64,000 bases of DNA from Oxynema aestuarii AP17. GTDB taxonomy: Bacteria; Cyanobacteriota; Cyanobacteriia; Cyanobacteriales; Laspinemataceae. Position numbers and translations under genes: made by a program. The notes beneath the pieces were generated by a model. It had not been told where the DNA came from. It ran no database searches and worked only from the letters and a program-made list of their open reading frames with translations. Where the stretch lies: the NCBI RefSeq assembly GCF_012295525.1, contig NZ_CP051167.1:5253501-5317500 (forward strand), written 5' to 3'. This document shows positions 26,664 to 36,517 of this stretch, in pieces (positions within the stretch are counted from its first letter, which is position 1; each line of letters starts with the position of its first letter).

Positions 26664-28712
26664 ATGCACCCTATAGAATTTAATTCAAAACCTGATTTAA
26701 AAAAATGGATTGTTGCCGGGACGATCGCGGCGATCGTGGCGGGGGCGATCGCGGGACTGCTTTTTAAACTAAAAGAACGGAACAATTCCGATCTCGTTTC
26801 ACCCCAAAATATTGAGATCGAACCAAATAGTATTGCCAAACTGCAAGAAGTTCCAATTTTTCCGCGTTTGAGCCATCAAGGTTCAGTTAAGACAATTGCT
26901 TTTAGCCCGGATGGAGAAGTTTTAGCGAGTGGAGGGGGCGGTCACTTACTCAGACTTTGGAATCGAGATGGGACGTTACAAAAAACGTTAGAACCGGACT
27001 ATTTTTCTGAAATTGAAACCTTAGCTTACAGCCCGGATGGGCGACAGTTAGCTGTCGGCGATCGTAGTGGAATAATTGCCTTGTGGGATATCAGTGAAGG
27101 GGTCAATAAAGCTCGCTTTCAAAAGAGTATTATCGCCCATCAAGATGCAGTTTGGGCGATCGCCTATCGTGGCGATGGCAAATATTTAGCGAGTAGTAGT
27201 AGAGATAAAACCATTCGCTTGTGGAATCTCGAAACGGGGGAAATGGTCGAAGATTTCAGCGATTGGCAGGAGATTTTAGCGAAACCGATTCACTCCCTCA
27301 GTTTTACCCCCGATCGCCAGATGTTAATCGGTGCGAATACCTGGGATGGGGTGTTTTTCTGGGAGGTAACGGGCGATCGCTCCCGGTCTCAAAAGCGTTC
27401 TCAATTGTTAGAAATTCGCTCAGTCAGCGCGATCGCCTTGCAAGAAACGGGGAACAAAAAATCCGATCGTTCCGAGTTTCAACTTGCGACTGGAACCCTG
27501 GATAATAATATCTTATTATGGAATCGCGATCGCACCGAGGTCGTTCGTTCCTTCGAGGGTCACGAACAGCGAATTAATAGTATTGATTTCAGTTCCGATG
27601 GAACGATTTTAGCCAGTGGTAGCGACGATTACACCGTCCGAGTGTGGAACGCAAAAACTGGGGAAGTCTTACATATTTTACGGGGTCATTCCGAACGGAT
27701 TACCGACGTAGTATTGAGTCCTGACGGGCAGTTTTTAGCGACGGCAAGTGAGGATTTGACCGTCAATCTGTGGAAAGTTGAAAGCGGGAAATTATTACAA
27801 ACCTGGCGGCGTCATAACGGCCCGATTAGCGCGATCGCCTTCAGTCCGGACAGTCAGTGGGTCGCCAGTGGCAGTTTAGACCATCAAATTAAGTTTTGGC
27901 AGGTCGGCGAGTCGGGAGCGATCGCCACCCTATTAGGAAACGGTGATTTTGTTAGGGCGATCGCCTTCAATCAGGCTTCCAATTGGCAATCTTCCCCCTT
28001 ATTAGCGAGCAGTTATGGCAGTGGTAAAATTACGTTGTGGAATTGGCAAGAAGGGCGTAAACTTTGGACGATCGATCGCGATTTTAGTGAAATTGTAGAT
28101 ATTGCCTTCAGTCCCGACGGTCAAGTTTTGGCCTCCTGTAGTGGTGAAGGCGACGAACCGCACGTGCAGTTGTGGAATGTAGAAAACGGCGAGTTAATGA
28201 CTGAGTTAAAGGGTCATCAGGATACGATTTATGCGATCGCCTTTCATCCCAAAGAACCAATTTTAGCAACGGCGAGTTTCGACCGAACAATTGGGTTGTG
28301 GGATTGGCAAAAAGGCGAGCAAATCGATCGACTTGCGCCACAAACGACTGAGGCGATCGCCGTTACTTTTAGTCCCGAGGGGGACATGTTGGCCACGGCC
28401 ACTCGCGACGGACAGATCAAATTATGGAATACCAAAGACTGGACGGAACTCAAGGTTTTAAATGGGACTCGTGGGATTATTTCATCTTTAACTTTCAGTC
28501 CGGACGGTCGGCTGCTAGTGACGGGCGATCGCCAGAATTTACTGAGTTTTTGGAATGTTAAAACGGGAGAAAAATTAACTTCGCTTACAGGTCATGCGTC
28601 GGCCATTAATAGGGTGACTTTCAGTCCCGATGGCACGACGATCGCCACAGGAAGTGATGATGGAACGATTAAATTTTGGCAAATTTCACCCCATATTGAT
28701 ATCGTTCGTTAG
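26664..28712 (+). CDS. Membrane-anchored 14x WD40 repeat protein
   Basis: 682 residues. The N-terminal basic stretch and membrane segment (WIVAGTIAAIVAGAIAGLLF, ~12-31) act as a signal anchor. Fourteen WD40 repeats fill ~65-680, most with the FSPDG..LASGS.D.T.RLW consensus. Repeats 4, 5 and 9 are degenerate or longer. Fourteen blades suggests two seven-bladed propellers in series, as in the gene at 3996. There is no enzymatic domain, so it is probably a protein-interaction platform; its partners are unknown. The ATG follows eight bases of AT-rich sequence after the tandem repeat. Confidence 0.9.
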   Translation: MHPIEFNSKPDLKKWIVAGTIAAIVAGAIAGLLFKLKERNNSDLVSPQNIEIEPNSIAKLQEVPIFPRLSHQGSVKTIAFSPDGEVLASGGGGHLLRLWNRDGTLQKTLEPDYFSEIETLAYSPDGRQLAVGDRSGIIALWDISEGVNKARFQKSIIAHQDAVWAIAYRGDGKYLASSSRDKTIRLWNLETGEMVEDFSDWQEILAKPIHSLSFTPDRQMLIGANTWDGVFFWEVTGDRSRSQKRSQLLEIRSVSAIALQETGNKKSDRSEFQLATGTLDNNILLWNRDRTEVVRSFEGHEQRINSIDFSSDGTILASGSDDYTVRVWNAKTGEVLHILRGHSERITDVVLSPDGQFLATASEDLTVNLWKVESGKLLQTWRRHNGPISAIAFSPDSQWVASGSLDHQIKFWQVGESGAIATLLGNGDFVRAIAFNQASNWQSSPLLASSYGSGKITLWNWQEGRKLWTIDRDFSEIVDIAFSPDGQVLASCSGEGDEPHVQLWNVENGELMTELKGHQDTIYAIAFHPKEPILATASFDRTIGLWDWQKGEQIDRLAPQTTEAIAVTFSPEGDMLATATRDGQIKLWNTKDWTELKVLNGTRGIISSLTFSPDGRLLVTGDRQNLLSFWNVKTGEKLTSLTGHASAINRVTFSPDGTTIATGSDDGTIKFWQISPHIDIVR

Positions 28713-28793
28713 TCATGTTTGAAATATGATTACGATTGCCTGCATCCGTGCAAGCGATCGCCATAGATTTTTCTGAAAAGGGGGTGTAAAATA

Positions 28794-29483
28794 ATGAATA
28801 ATGATTTATATTTATCGATCCAACGAGTCTGCGGGGTGATGGTAGGGGCGATCGCCGCCGGGGTATTGCCGACATTCACTTCGCCCGCGATCGCCAACGA
28901 ACAAAACACGGATTCTGACTTGCGACTGTACCAACCCGAACGGGGTGGAACTTGTCTGCTCGGTGACAAACAATTGACCCCTTTAATTCCCGTTAATTCT
29001 GAAGAATTTAGCAATCTCGGAACCCTCTCGGAAAGACCCTCTTTTTTCGTCTACATTCCCCCCAATCAAGCTTGGGAATTAAAGTTCGAGATCGTTACTG
29101 AAAATGAGCGGCAAGAATCAGAAAATGTGGTCGGAACGCCACTTATTTTTGAGGTACCCGATGGCGGTGGCGTGGTTCGGGTTGTCTTACCGGAATCGGT
29201 TTCTTTGCAAGTCGGTCGGCGTTATCAATGGTCGTTTGTGGTGGTTTGTGATTGGGAAGATCCCAGCCGCACGATCGCCGTTCGCGGCGAAATTCAACGG
29301 TTAACTCCTGCCGAATTATCGCGCGAGAAAACCCCCCACTTTCGCCTCGCGCGCATTTGGTACGATGCCTTAGAGGCGTCTTACGAACTCGGTCAAGCAG
29401 GCAAATTATTAAAATTAGTTGGCTTGGGGGAATTTGCCGAAGAACCGTTAATTTCTTTAACGGAGTCCGAGGGCTCGGAATAA
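28794..29483 (+). CDS. DUF928 family exported protein
   Basis: 229 residues with a signal peptide (hydrophobic VCGVMVGAIAAGVLPTF, cleavage near PAIAN). The mature part matches DUF928: RGGTCLLGDKQLTPLIPV, SFFVYIPPNQAWELKFEI, GRRYQWSFVVVCD, and an end with RIWYDALEASYELG. The family is abundant in cyanobacteria, often near CHAT- or TPR-type genes, and its role is unknown. It is same-strand and 81 bases after the WD40 gene, so it could be co-transcribed with it. Confidence 0.82.
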   Translation: MNNDLYLSIQRVCGVMVGAIAAGVLPTFTSPAIANEQNTDSDLRLYQPERGGTCLLGDKQLTPLIPVNSEEFSNLGTLSERPSFFVYIPPNQAWELKFEIVTENERQESENVVGTPLIFEVPDGGGVVRVVLPESVSLQVGRRYQWSFVVVCDWEDPSRTIAVRGEIQRLTPAELSREKTPHFRLARIWYDALEASYELGQAGKLLKLVGLGEFAEEPLISLTESEGSE

Positions 29484-29606
29484 GAGTCTTGCGGAGCAAA
29501 TATGGCGCGATCGCATCGAGAAAGAGCGATACAATGAAAAAGGAAGTGGCGTAGTTCTATCGCGATCGCCACTGAGTCGAACGCGCAATCTTAAAGGAAA
29601 TCACCA

Positions 29607-30008
29607 ATGGGTTACAACGTCGAAAAAACTGATGCAGAATGGAAAGAACAGCTCACCCCGGAGCAATTCCAAGTAACGCGCAAAAAAGGTACGGAAAGAG
29701 CCTTTACCGGAGTTTATCACGACCATAAGGAAAAAGGGGTTTATAAGTGTATTTGTTGCGGAACCGAATTATTTAGTTCGGAAACAAAATTTAATTCGGG
29801 CACGGGATGGCCTTCTTTTTGGGCGCCGATCGCCTCAGAAAATGTAGGGGAAGAAGAAGACCGCAGTTTGTTTATGCGACGGACTGAAGTGCATTGTTCT
29901 AACTGTGGCGCGCATTTGGGTCATGTCTTCAATGACGGACCGAAACCGACGGGTTTGCGCTACTGCATTAACTCAGTTTCTCTCGACTTCGATTCCCAAG
30001 AAGAATAA
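29607..30008 (+). CDS. msrB: Peptide methionine (R)-S-oxide reductase
   Basis: 133 residues. Structural zinc is held by CICC and CSNC. The fold shows the substrate motif [36 protein letters not shown] and the catalytic Cys in RYCINS. It repairs the R-epimer of methionine sulfoxide in proteins and is probably cytosolic. Opening residues [21 protein letters not shown] are typical of the cyanobacterial enzyme. It is a single gene followed by two hairpins. Confidence 0.96.
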   Translation: MGYNVEKTDAEWKEQLTPEQFQVTRKKGTERAFTGVYHDHKEKGVYKCICCGTELFSSETKFNSGTGWPSFWAPIASENVGEEEDRSLFMRRTEVHCSNCGAHLGHVFNDGPKPTGLRYCINSVSLDFDSQEE

Positions 30009-30014
30009 ACTCCG

Positions 30015-30037
30015 AGGGACGCGGGTTATCCGCGTCC
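30015..30037. terminator. Hairpin directly after msrB
   Basis: GGGACGCGG (30015-30023) and CCGCGTCCC (30029-30037) with a five-base loop. The T-run is short, so termination is probable but not certain. Confidence 0.65.
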
Positions 30038-30044
30038 CTTCCCA

Positions 30045-30097
30045 GGTCAAAACCCGCACGAGATCCCGGAAAAAAAGCGGGAGACGTGCGGGTTTGA
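30045..30097. terminator. Long two-tier stem-loop between convergent genes
   Basis: An outer stem (GTCAAAACCCGCACG at 30045-30059 with CGTGCGGGTTTGAC at 30084-30097, one bulged base) encloses an inner stem TCCCG/CGGGA around an A-rich loop. It lies between msrB and the convergent BON gene. A bidirectional terminator is the simplest reading; a structured RNA is possible. Confidence 0.55.
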
Positions 30098-30158
30098 CTA
30101 AAAAGGTTATACCCCAATAATCTTATTGAGAATTATTGAGAATCGCTCAACTCGTCAG

Positions 30159-30644
30159 TTATGAGGCGACTTCTTGCAATCCCAATTCAAAGGTCACTTG
30201 ATGGACGCCGGGAATATTTTTAACTTCTCGAACGATGTCTTTAGCGGTTTGGCGATCTTGGACGGTTCCCGATAGAATGACCGCACCACTGGAGACGTTG
30301 GCGACCAAGTTTTCGGAAATATCCGATGAAATTTTAGTTTGAATTTCGCGATCGCTCAGAGGTTGACCCCCGGTATTGCGTCGGACGTACTCGATTCCTT
30401 TATATTGCGTTTTTTCGGGACTGAGTTTGAGGGTTTCTTCGGCTTGTTTCTGACGACTATTGAGAGCCGAGTCCGAGGCACCTAATGCGGCGACTTGAGT
30501 GTGCGCGATCGCCGGGAAAGCGCTCGTTGCCATCAGAACAACCACAGATAGCAAGGCAAATGGAGTTTTGAGCGATCGCCGATTGAGAGCAAACAAACTG
30601 GCGAGAGTGAGAGCCGCGATTCCTAAAGTTAAGATGATATTCAT
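30159..30644 (-). CDS. BON-domain membrane/exported protein
   Basis: 161 residues from ATG 30644, with an AGGA upstream. An N-terminal helix (IILTLGIAALTLASLFAL) and a second hydrophobic segment ending AFPAIAHT are followed by a linker. A C-terminal BON domain spans ~90-155 (DREIQTKISSDIS, VSSGAVILSGTVQDRQ, IPGVHQVTFEL). BON domains bind membranes or phospholipids and are common in envelope-stress proteins. The precise role is unknown. Confidence 0.82.
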   Translation of the reverse strand: MNIILTLGIAALTLASLFALNRRSLKTPFALLSVVVLMATSAFPAIAHTQVAALGASDSALNSRQKQAEETLKLSPEKTQYKGIEYVRRNTGGQPLSDREIQTKISSDISENLVANVSSGAVILSGTVQDRQTAKDIVREVKNIPGVHQVTFELGLQEVAS

Positions 30645-30806
30645 AGGCAAAAAATTTCCTCAGTTGGGTTGAAAATCAATGGCTTGCCAAACGGTCAGTA
30701 AATCTCGATGAATTGTTAAGCCAACCCTTTGACCAGCACGATTCAAGCCTATCGATTTTGACCCCCAACTGACATCTATCAATAGATTGCCCCTTTAAAA
30801 ATAGAC

Positions 30807-30824
30807 CTCTACCTTTCGGTAGAG
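30807..30824. other. Short perfect hairpin
   Basis: CTCTACC-TTTC-GGTAGAG in the region between the minus-strand BON gene and the minus-strand pentapeptide gene. It is placed to act as a terminator for the latter, though without a clear T-run. Confidence 0.45.
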
Positions 30825-30891
30825 ATCCGCTTGAGGCAGATGGAATGGCGATCGAGGAGAAATAAACACCCTGGTAGTGGCGATCGCATCA

Positions 30892-31422
30892 TTAATCCTC
30901 TCTCGGCATCGTACCATCAGCTAAAACAACTTTATCGAGGATGGCTTGGCTTAAATCGACCCGTTCGAGGTCAGAGCGAGTTAAATTGGTGTCGTAGAGA
31001 ATGGTGTGATTCAAATCGGCTTCGGCGAGGTTAGTTTCCGTTAAATTGGCTTGCGTGAAATCGGTATTGGTCAAAAGAGCACGATAGAGATTGGCACGAA
31101 TTAAGTTCGCTTTTTTGAAGTTACAAGCGTTGAGATCGGCGCCGCTTAAGTTGGCGTAACTCAAATTGGCTCCAACGAAAATCGCGGCAGTCGAACGAAT
31201 CGCCGTTAAATTTCCATAGGTTAAATCGGCGCATTTAAAGTTCGCTTGTTCCAGGTTGGCACCTTCTAAATTGGTATGTTTGAGGATGGCATAACTGAGA
31301 TTGACCCCGGCGAGATTGCTGTAACTCAGGTCAAATCCAGTTAAATCAATTCCGGTTAAATCCTGTTGTTGGAAATCCCGGACTCCCTGTTTTAATCGAG
31401 CTTTCACTTGAATGACGTTCAC
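30892..31422 (-). CDS. Pentapeptide-repeat protein
   Basis: 176 residues from GTG 31422. This start is fixed by a perfect AGGAGGT at 31431-31437, eight bases away; a longer frame reaching 31512 lacks one. Nearly the whole protein is A(D/N)LxX pentapeptide repeats (ANLSGADLNACNFKKANLI...), which fold into a right-handed quadrilateral beta-helix. The N terminus VNVIQVKARLKQGVRDF is helical. No enzymatic motif is present. Such proteins are frequent in cyanobacteria and mostly of unknown function. Confidence 0.88.
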   Translation of the reverse strand: MNVIQVKARLKQGVRDFQQQDLTGIDLTGFDLSYSNLAGVNLSYAILKHTNLEGANLEQANFKCADLTYGNLTAIRSTAAIFVGANLSYANLSGADLNACNFKKANLIRANLYRALLTNTDFTQANLTETNLAEADLNHTILYDTNLTRSDLERVDLSQAILDKVVLADGTMPRED

Positions 31423-31643
31423 GAATGGACACCTCCTAATTTTTGGCCATTTTAAAAAGGAGAAATGTATAAATCGATGGGAACGAGGGCGATCGCCGAT
31501 CCCTTGTTGCATCGAGATCCCCTACTCACAAGATACCGTGTTTTTTGCCGTAAAAGTCTCCCCTGCTGCCTTTACGAGTCCCCTTTTTTTGGCTCACAAT
31601 CGAGGACGGAAGGCAACCCAAACTAGAAAAATATTGGAGGAAA

Positions 31644-32423
31644 TTGCATTTGGCTGCTTTAGCTTCGGTGTTCGTTGTTTTGACTTTATCATTACTTATC
31701 AACCGTATTGCGACGGTGGTACTGACTTTAACTGGATTATCCCGCGAGTCCGCCCGTTTTCAAGCGCGATCGGCCTTAACTGGCGTCGGCTTTACGACCC
31801 GCGAATCCGAGCAAATCGTCCGCCATCGCGTCCGTCGAGAGACGATCTCGGTGTTGATGTTGCTCGGAAATGTCGGGATTGTGACGACGATTTCTTCATT
31901 ATTGTTAACGTTTCTCAACAGTGTCGGTCCGCGACAGTGGATCGTCCGCTTGCTGATTTTAGGGGTGGGACTGTTCCTGTTGTGGCGGGGAGCCACCAGT
32001 CAGTGGATCGATCGCCATCTGTCCCGGGCGATCGAATCGGCGTTGCGACGGTGGACGCGGCTAGAGGTGAGAGATTACGTGCGCCTTCTCCACTTGTCTG
32101 GAGAATATACCGTCACGCAATTGAGGGTACAACCGCAAGATTGGCTCGCTAACGACGACTTACAAGGGTTAAACCTGACCCGTGAAGGGGTCACCGTTTT
32201 GGGAATTCACCGCTCCAACGGGCGTTACGTCGGCGCACCCCAGAGCGACACGCGCATCTATCCCGGGGATACCCTGGTGCTTTACGGGCGCCTTCCGGTG
32301 TTAGCCGAACTCGACGATCGCTGTGCGGATCTGGCGGGAGAAGCCTCCCATCACCGGGCGATCGCCGAACAAGAACGGCGGGTCAAACAGCAGGATTGCC
32401 AAGAAAAGCAAGAAAATTTTTAA
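31644..32423 (+). CDS. Membrane protein with C-terminal TrkA-C (RCK_C) domain
   Basis: 259 residues. The TTG start at 31644 follows GGAGG very closely; a second TTG at 31650 has better spacing (nine bases). N-terminal membrane helices (ASVFVVLTLSLLINRIATVVL, VLMLLGNVGIVTTISSLLLTFL, IVRLLILGVGLFLLW) surround the motif ARFQARSALTGVGFTT. The TrkA-C domain spans ~150-225 (GVTVLGIHRSNG, DTRIYPGDTLVLYGR). It is probably a ligand-gated ion transport or regulatory protein. It lies 187 bases before the N-ATPase operon on the same strand, suggesting a link to cation balance. Confidence 0.8.
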   Translation: MHLAALASVFVVLTLSLLINRIATVVLTLTGLSRESARFQARSALTGVGFTTRESEQIVRHRVRRETISVLMLLGNVGIVTTISSLLLTFLNSVGPRQWIVRLLILGVGLFLLWRGATSQWIDRHLSRAIESALRRWTRLEVRDYVRLLHLSGEYTVTQLRVQPQDWLANDDLQGLNLTREGVTVLGIHRSNGRYVGAPQSDTRIYPGDTLVLYGRLPVLAELDDRCADLAGEASHHRAIAEQERRVKQQDCQEKQENF

Positions 32424-32438
32424 CCTTCAAAGCCATGA

Positions 32439-34025
<1,587 letters not shown>

Positions 34026-34098
34026 AAACCAACTTATTATTTATTTTGTCTTTTCCCCTCACGATCGCGATTTTCGAGTCAGTTGAGTTTTCTATAAA

Positions 34099-34509
34099 AT
34101 GACGATTAATTTAAAAATCTTACTCCCAAACGAAATCTTTTTAGATCGAATCGTAACTAAAATTAATGCAGAAGCAGACAACGGTTCCTTTGGCATCTTG
34201 CCGAATCATATTGATTTCGTCACCGCCCTCGTTCCCGGTATTTTAGCTTACGAAGATCGAAGCGGCGACGAAAGCTTTATCGCCGTCGATGAAGGAATTT
34301 TAGTCAAATGCGATCGCGAGGTTTTAATTTCTACCGGAGCGGCGATCGGCGATCGAGATTTGGAAAGTTTAGATCGCACCGTCGAAGAACAGTTTAAACG
34401 CTCCGACGATCGCGAAAAACAAACCCGTTCGGCTTTAGCCAAATTGCAAGTTGGCTTCGTTCGGGGCTTTGTCGAACTTACAGGAGGAACTGGTGAAACG
34501 CCCCAATAA
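34099..34509 (+). CDS. atpC: N-ATPase F1 subunit epsilon
   Basis: 136 residues. A beta-sandwich N domain (LKILLPNEIFLDRIVTKINAEADNGSFGILPNHIDFV) is followed by the C-terminal helical hairpin (~85-130). It couples the catalytic head to the rotor. The end overlaps the next gene by 17 bases. Confidence 0.92.
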   Translation: MTINLKILLPNEIFLDRIVTKINAEADNGSFGILPNHIDFVTALVPGILAYEDRSGDESFIAVDEGILVKCDREVLISTGAAIGDRDLESLDRTVEEQFKRSDDREKQTRSALAKLQVGFVRGFVELTGGTGETPQ

Positions 34510-34813
34510 ATTCGGTTTAAAAAAATACCGAAAAAAACGCGATCGCTTTCAGCAAGAAATCCGTCAAAAATCCCGACGCAAATTAAAAGCACGCCGCGAT
34601 GAGGATGAAAATTTGTGGTTTTGGGTGGGAACCTTCGGTCTCGTCGGTTGGGCGATCGCCATTCCCACCCTAATCGGAACGGCGATCGGAATTTGGCTCG
34701 ATCGCACCTGGGAAAGTCAATATTCCTGGACATTAATGATGTTATTATTTGGGGTCATTCTCGGCTGTTTTAATGCTTGGTATTGGATTCAGCGAGAACG
34801 AATAGAACGATAG
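34493..34813 (+). CDS. atpQ: N-ATPase accessory membrane protein AtpQ
   Basis: 106 residues from GTG 34493, set by an AGGAGG at 34482-34487. A strongly basic N terminus (KKYRKKRDRFQQ...RKLKARRDED) is followed by two membrane helices (WFWVGTFGLVGWAIAIPTLIGTAIGIWL and WTLMMLLFGVILGCFNAWYWI). It belongs to the AtpI-like 'ATPase gene 1' family found in N-ATPase operons. The proposed role is c-ring assembly or ion handling. Confidence 0.85.
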   Translation: MKRPNKFGLKKYRKKRDRFQQEIRQKSRRKLKARRDEDENLWFWVGTFGLVGWAIAIPTLIGTAIGIWLDRTWESQYSWTLMMLLFGVILGCFNAWYWIQRERIER

Positions 34814-34923
34814 GAAAAACAACCTTAGTTCTGTTAAAATTCCCCGATTTAAACGAGCGATCGCCTATTTTAAAGTTTTTTTAAATATTGTACGTACGAA
34901 ACCTAGAATTTAAGGTTAAATCC

Positions 34924-35247
34924 ATGAACTTAGAATATTTTGCAGAATATTTCGCCGATTATTCACCTCTCCTTACAGCAATTTTTGGAGGATTTGCTTT
35001 AGGACTATTTTACTTTGGTAGTCTTTGGGTGACCGTGCGTCAACTGCCAACAACACAGTGGCCAATTCAGTTAATTATCGGCAGTTTAATCGGTCGCTTG
35101 ACGATTGCCTTATTAGGGTTTTATTTAATTATAGACGGGCAATGGCAACGCGCCTTACTGGGATTACTCGGTTTTATTTTAGCTCGTTTCATCTTAACGA
35201 AAAGCTTGAAACTTCCCAAAAAGGCTAAGTTTTCGATCCAGAAATAA
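34924..35247 (+). CDS. atpR: N-ATPase subunit AtpR
   Basis: 107 residues with three membrane segments (LLTAIFGGFALGLFYFGSLWVTVRQL; IQLIIGSLIGRLTIALLGFYLII; ALLGLLGFILARFIL). Conserved arginines lie in or near the helices (VTVRQL, GRL, ARF). It is specific to N-type ATPase operons and is placed between atpQ and atpB, as expected. The role is probably assembly or stability of the c-ring. Confidence 0.87.
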   Translation: MNLEYFAEYFADYSPLLTAIFGGFALGLFYFGSLWVTVRQLPTTQWPIQLIIGSLIGRLTIALLGFYLIIDGQWQRALLGLLGFILARFILTKSLKLPKKAKFSIQK

Positions 35248-35398
35248 GCGATCGCTCTTATCAAAAAATGTTTCTTTCTGTACATTCTGCATGAATGTCC
35301 TTCGATCGCCCATTTTTCGATCCATTTCTTGGCTGATTTTTGATTAGTTTACTTTTGATAATAGCTGTGGTGCGATCGAAAAAGTAGAACATCTAAAA

Positions 35399-35420
35399 AT
35401 GTCTCATTAATGTCTCATTA
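35399..35420 (+). repeat. Tandem 11-bp repeat before atpB
   Basis: ATGTCTCATTA occurs twice in tandem, followed by a diverged third unit (ACGTCTGACTTGTATCATTA). It lies in the largest gap of the N-ATPase operon (215 bases), so it may be an operator or internal promoter element. Confidence 0.6.
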
Positions 35421-35462
35421 ACGTCTGACTTGTATCATTAATAATTCTCAAATTTAGACCCG

Positions 35463-36137
35463 ATGGAAATTAGCCCGGACAATATTATTTTATGGCAATC
35501 TGGAATCGTCAAACTCAATGCAACGATTCTCTACACTTGGCTGGTGATGATAATTTTAGTTGGCGGATCGTGGCTAGTGACTCGCCAGTTATCGGTTCAA
35601 CCTAAACTGTCTCGACGCCAACATCTGTTGGAAATTATTGTAGATGCGATCGCCGACCAAATTCGCGATGCCAGTCGTCAAGAACCCAGCCAATTTTTGC
35701 CCTTTATCGGCACTTTATTTATCTTTGTTGCCACTTGTAATTTACTGACTTTATTTCCAATTTACGAATCTCCGGCGGGGTCGTTATCGACAACAACCGC
35801 ATTAGCTTTATGCGTCTTTGTTGCCGTTCCTTTATACGGGATTAAAAATCGAGGAGTGGGAGGCTATTTAAAGCATTTTTTGCAACCGTCCCCCTTCATG
35901 TTACCGTTTCAACTCATTAGCGAAATTTCGCGGACTTTATCCCTCGCCGTTCGCTTATTTGGAAACATCATGAGTGGCAGTATGTTGGTGGCGATTTTGC
36001 TCTCGATCGTGCCGTTATTGTTTCCAATGGTCATGCGCGCTTTTGGCTTGTTAATTGGCGTCATTCAAGCTTATGTATTTGCAATTTTGGCAATGGTTTA
36101 CATTGCTTCGGGAATGCGCGCTCAGAAGAGCAGTTAA
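35463..36137 (+). CDS. atpB: N-ATPase Fo subunit a
   Basis: 224 residues with five or six membrane helices. The essential stator arginine sits in SLAVRLFGNIMSG, and the last helix carries IGVIQAYVFAILAMVYIASG. It forms the ion half-channels beside the c-ring. The ATG lies shortly after the tandem 11-bp repeats. Confidence 0.94.
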   Translation: MEISPDNIILWQSGIVKLNATILYTWLVMIILVGGSWLVTRQLSVQPKLSRRQHLLEIIVDAIADQIRDASRQEPSQFLPFIGTLFIFVATCNLLTLFPIYESPAGSLSTTTALALCVFVAVPLYGIKNRGVGGYLKHFLQPSPFMLPFQLISEISRTLSLAVRLFGNIMSGSMLVAILLSIVPLLFPMVMRAFGLLIGVIQAYVFAILAMVYIASGMRAQKSS

Positions 36138-36235
36138 CGATTGAAAGCTATCGAATCTAGAGCGTTAATTTTGGTTTCAGTACAGAGCAACTATCGGAAA
36201 AAAGATCGTCCAAGAAATAGGAGTAAAAAAAAGCG

Positions 36236-36514
36236 ATGAGCGACATTAGTTTAATTGGGATGATGTCGATTTTTACCGCAGGACTGTCGATTGGGTTAGG
36301 AGCGATCGGTCCGGCGATCGGTGAAGGATTGGCGTTAGCAAATGCGATGCGAGCTTTGGCGCAACAACCGGATAAAGCGAATACGATTACTCGTACTTTA
36401 TTTGTGGGGATGGCGTTGATTGAATCCACGGCAATTTACTGTTTTGTCGTCTCGATGATTTTAATTTTTGCCAATCCATTTTGGAATTATGTTTTAGATC
36501 GAAGTGGAGGGTAA
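36236..36514 (+). CDS. atpE: N-ATPase Fo subunit c (Na+-type signature)
   Basis: 92 residues, two helices. Helix 1 has GPAIGEGLALANAM with Glu30; helix 2 has ALIESTAIY with Glu63-Ser64-Thr65 and Tyr68. The EST..Y set matches the Na+ ligand residues of Na+-translocating c-rings, and Glu30 replaces the usual Gln. Two carboxylates per c subunit is a known N-ATPase trait. This supports Na+ as the coupling ion. An AGGAG lies upstream of the ATG. The stop is three bases before atpF. Confidence 0.95.
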   Translation: MSDISLIGMMSIFTAGLSIGLGAIGPAIGEGLALANAMRALAQQPDKANTITRTLFVGMALIESTAIYCFVVSMILIFANPFWNYVLDRSGG

Positions 36515-36517
36515 TTC

